Shown here piece by piece: positions 16,241 to 17,543 of a stretch of 17,543 nucleotides of DNA. The notes below the pieces were generated by a model, which was not told the origin of the DNA, ran no database searches, and saw nothing but the letters and a program-made list of their open reading frames with translations. The position numbers and the translations under genes are program-made. Within the stretch, counting starts at the first letter, position 1. The number at the start of each line of letters is the position of its first letter. This DNA comes from Dunaliella salina (taxonomy: Eukaryota; Chlorophyta; Chlorophyceae; Chlamydomonadales; Dunaliellaceae): positions 105,576-123,118 of the forward strand of contig MU069899.1 in the NCBI GenBank assembly GCA_002284615.2. Direction: 5' to 3'.

Positions 16241-16348
16241 TAATGGAGGGGACTCACGGCTCTTTATGAGTCAATGTGTCTCCTTTTCCTTCATTGATAA
16301 AGGGAGAGTTTCTGTGCCTATGTAGTTTTTCTTTTTCTTTTCTTTACC
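16241..16348 (+). mobile_element. LINE subfamily A 3' end downstream of the Fanzor-like ORF
   Basis: TAATGGAGGGGACTCACGGC, CTTCATTGATAAAGGGAGAG and CTATGTAGTTTTTCTTTTTC follow the order of the copy A 3' UTR (5583-5692), including the stem-loop. It starts about 88 bp after the Fanzor-like stop codon. No LINE coding sequence precedes it and no target-site duplication was found. Confidence 0.8.
16245..16283 (+). promoter_or_regulatory. LINE 3' UTR stem-loop, second copy
   Basis: GGCTC (16258-16262) pairs with GAGTC (16268-16272, one G-T wobble), and GACTCA (16251-16256) with TGTGTC (16275-16280, one T-T mismatch). Relative to 5593-5620, a G-C pair has become A-T (16252 with 16279), so both partners changed together. 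Confidence 0.6.
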
Positions 16349-17042
16349 AAGCTTGTATGATGATGCACCGTGTTGAAATCACATCATAAAACAAGGAAAT
16401 TTGGTCCGCACGTTTTCTTATGAAGAACATTGCACTTTTTAGATGCCGGACTCGCCACACTGGTGGGTCAAGTGGGTCAGATTTGCTTTGCTGCCATGAA
16501 AGGTTACAAGCATGGAGAAATGGGCTGATAAAAAGACAAATCTATGATGCATGGCCTGTTAAACAATTCTCTTCGCAATGGTGCCAACACGGAGATGGAG
16601 TATGGGATGCATTGTGCCCAGTTCCTTCACTGAGTAAGGTTAAACGCAAGGAGGAAGGGAGTCAAAGCTCCCATTGAGCAGAGCCTTCTCCCACCGCATC
16701 AGACCTGCATGGTAAGGGGAATGGATTGGGAGGCAGTGATTTTGTTGCAAGGACGCGAGACTTCGAGTGAGCGCATGTACTCCTGGACTTCTTAAAAATA
16801 AAAAACAAGGGAAAATGCCCGAGAAATGAATATCAAGGACTGGCGAAGCAGCTGATCTCAACAGAGTATGAAGCAGTGTGTCCCAAAAAAAATTCAAGAT
16901 TTCTACGGTGCTGCCAAATGGAGCTGGAGGACAACACAGAGCGCATCAACCAGCTTGATTTTGTGATGCTGACAAAATGGAATCCGTGCATGATGCTGTG
17001 CGTCTGTCACCCGTTGGGAAATCTCAGACCTTAGAGCACTTT
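16349..17042. other. No gene recognised
   Basis: ORFs at 16420-16677 (+) and 16640-16897 (-) have no identifiable domain. Neither the next IDH exon nor more of the Fanzor-like protein is visible here. Confidence 0.45.
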
Positions 17043-17543
17043 AGGTGTGTGCGCGCCTCATGTGTGGGCGCGCCACAGGTGTTGGTGCCCCTCAGACGGT
17101 GGTGCACCACAGATGTTGGAGCACATCAGGTGTTGGCTTCAAGTGTCTGATTATAATGCCCAAGTATTTTTTTTGCTGTGTGAGGTTCTGTGGTGCACCT
17201 CAGGTGCCGGTGCATGCCAGGTATGGTGCACCTCAGGTGGTGGGATAAGTGTTGGATTGTAATGCCTGAGTGTGTTGGTGCTGTGTGAGGTTCACTGGTG
17301 CACCTCAGGTGTTGGTACACCTCAAACGTTGGAGCACCTCTGGTGTTGTTTTAAGTACCTAATGATAATGCCTGAGTGCATTGGTGCTGTCTCAGGGTCA
17401 TTGGTGCACCTCAGGTGTTGGTGCATGCCAGATATTGGTTTCAAGGGGCTTATGCCTGAGTATTCTGTTGCTGTGTGAGGTTCATTGGTGCACCCCAGGT
17501 GTTGGTGCATGCCAGATATTGGTTTCAAGTGCCTGATTCTTAT
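17043..17543 (+). repeat. Minisatellite, unit about 90-107 bp, cut by window end
   Basis: Anchor TGCTGTGTGAGGTTC (variant TGCTGTCTCAGGGTC) occurs at about 17173, 17280, 17382 and 17470. Each is followed by YTGGTGCACCTCAGGTGTTG, GTGCATGCCAGATATTGG, TTTCAAGTGCCTGATT and AATGCCTGAGT. A shorter nested period around CCTCAGGTGTTGGTGCA is also visible. The ORFs on both strands are repeat artefacts. Confidence 0.93.

Overview
This is eukaryotic nuclear DNA. It contains spliced exons with GT/AG (and one GC) intron borders, dinucleotide microsatellites, minisatellites and a dense graveyard of non-LTR retrotransposon (LINE) copies. The best guess is a green alga (chlorophyte). The LINEs pair RNase H with a restriction-like endonuclease (RLE), a combination known from the Dualen/RandI group of Chlamydomonas, and there is a Fanzor/TnpB-like fragment. 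A large, repeat-rich Dunaliella-type genome would fit, but the species is inference. Scattered single Ns point to a draft assembly.

Layout. 1-590: a truncated LINE 3' end in minus orientation whose CTTTT tail has grown to about 400 bp (AAAAG on the + strand). 590-2190: AT-rich degenerate tandem repeats. 2225-7180: at least six broken LINE copies in both orientations. Two short truncated inserts are nested in one copy and flanked by target-site duplications. 7181-8128: no recognised gene. 8129-15433: four exons of a eukaryotic NADP-dependent isocitrate dehydrogenase (IDH) on the + strand, spread over 7.3 kb, with introns full of GT-rich repeats. 15848-16153: an ORF ending in the last RuvC motif of a Fanzor/TnpB-like nuclease, followed by a LINE 3' end. 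17043-17543: a roughly 100-bp minisatellite running off the window.

The most unusual signal is at 11939-13204. The last 17 bases of an IDH exon, together with the adjoining 5' splice site, are the founder unit of a tandem array of about 26 units. Nearly every unit keeps a copy of the exon end plus a GT donor. The intron therefore starts with a long series of decoy splice donors, placed exactly at the codon equivalent to Arg132 of human IDH1. A second IDH exon runs straight into a 69-bp (GT)n tract, so its donor is the microsatellite itself. Two IDH coding blocks (about 70 and 90 codons) were not found, so the locus is either a pseudogene, an assembly with missing exons, or a gene whose other exons I failed to see.

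The LINE copies fall into two subfamilies with different 3' UTRs. Both end in a similar GCGTAG-(CTTTT)n tail. One carries a 3' stem-loop supported by a compensatory base change. All copies are broken by stops, frameshifts or loss of catalytic residues.
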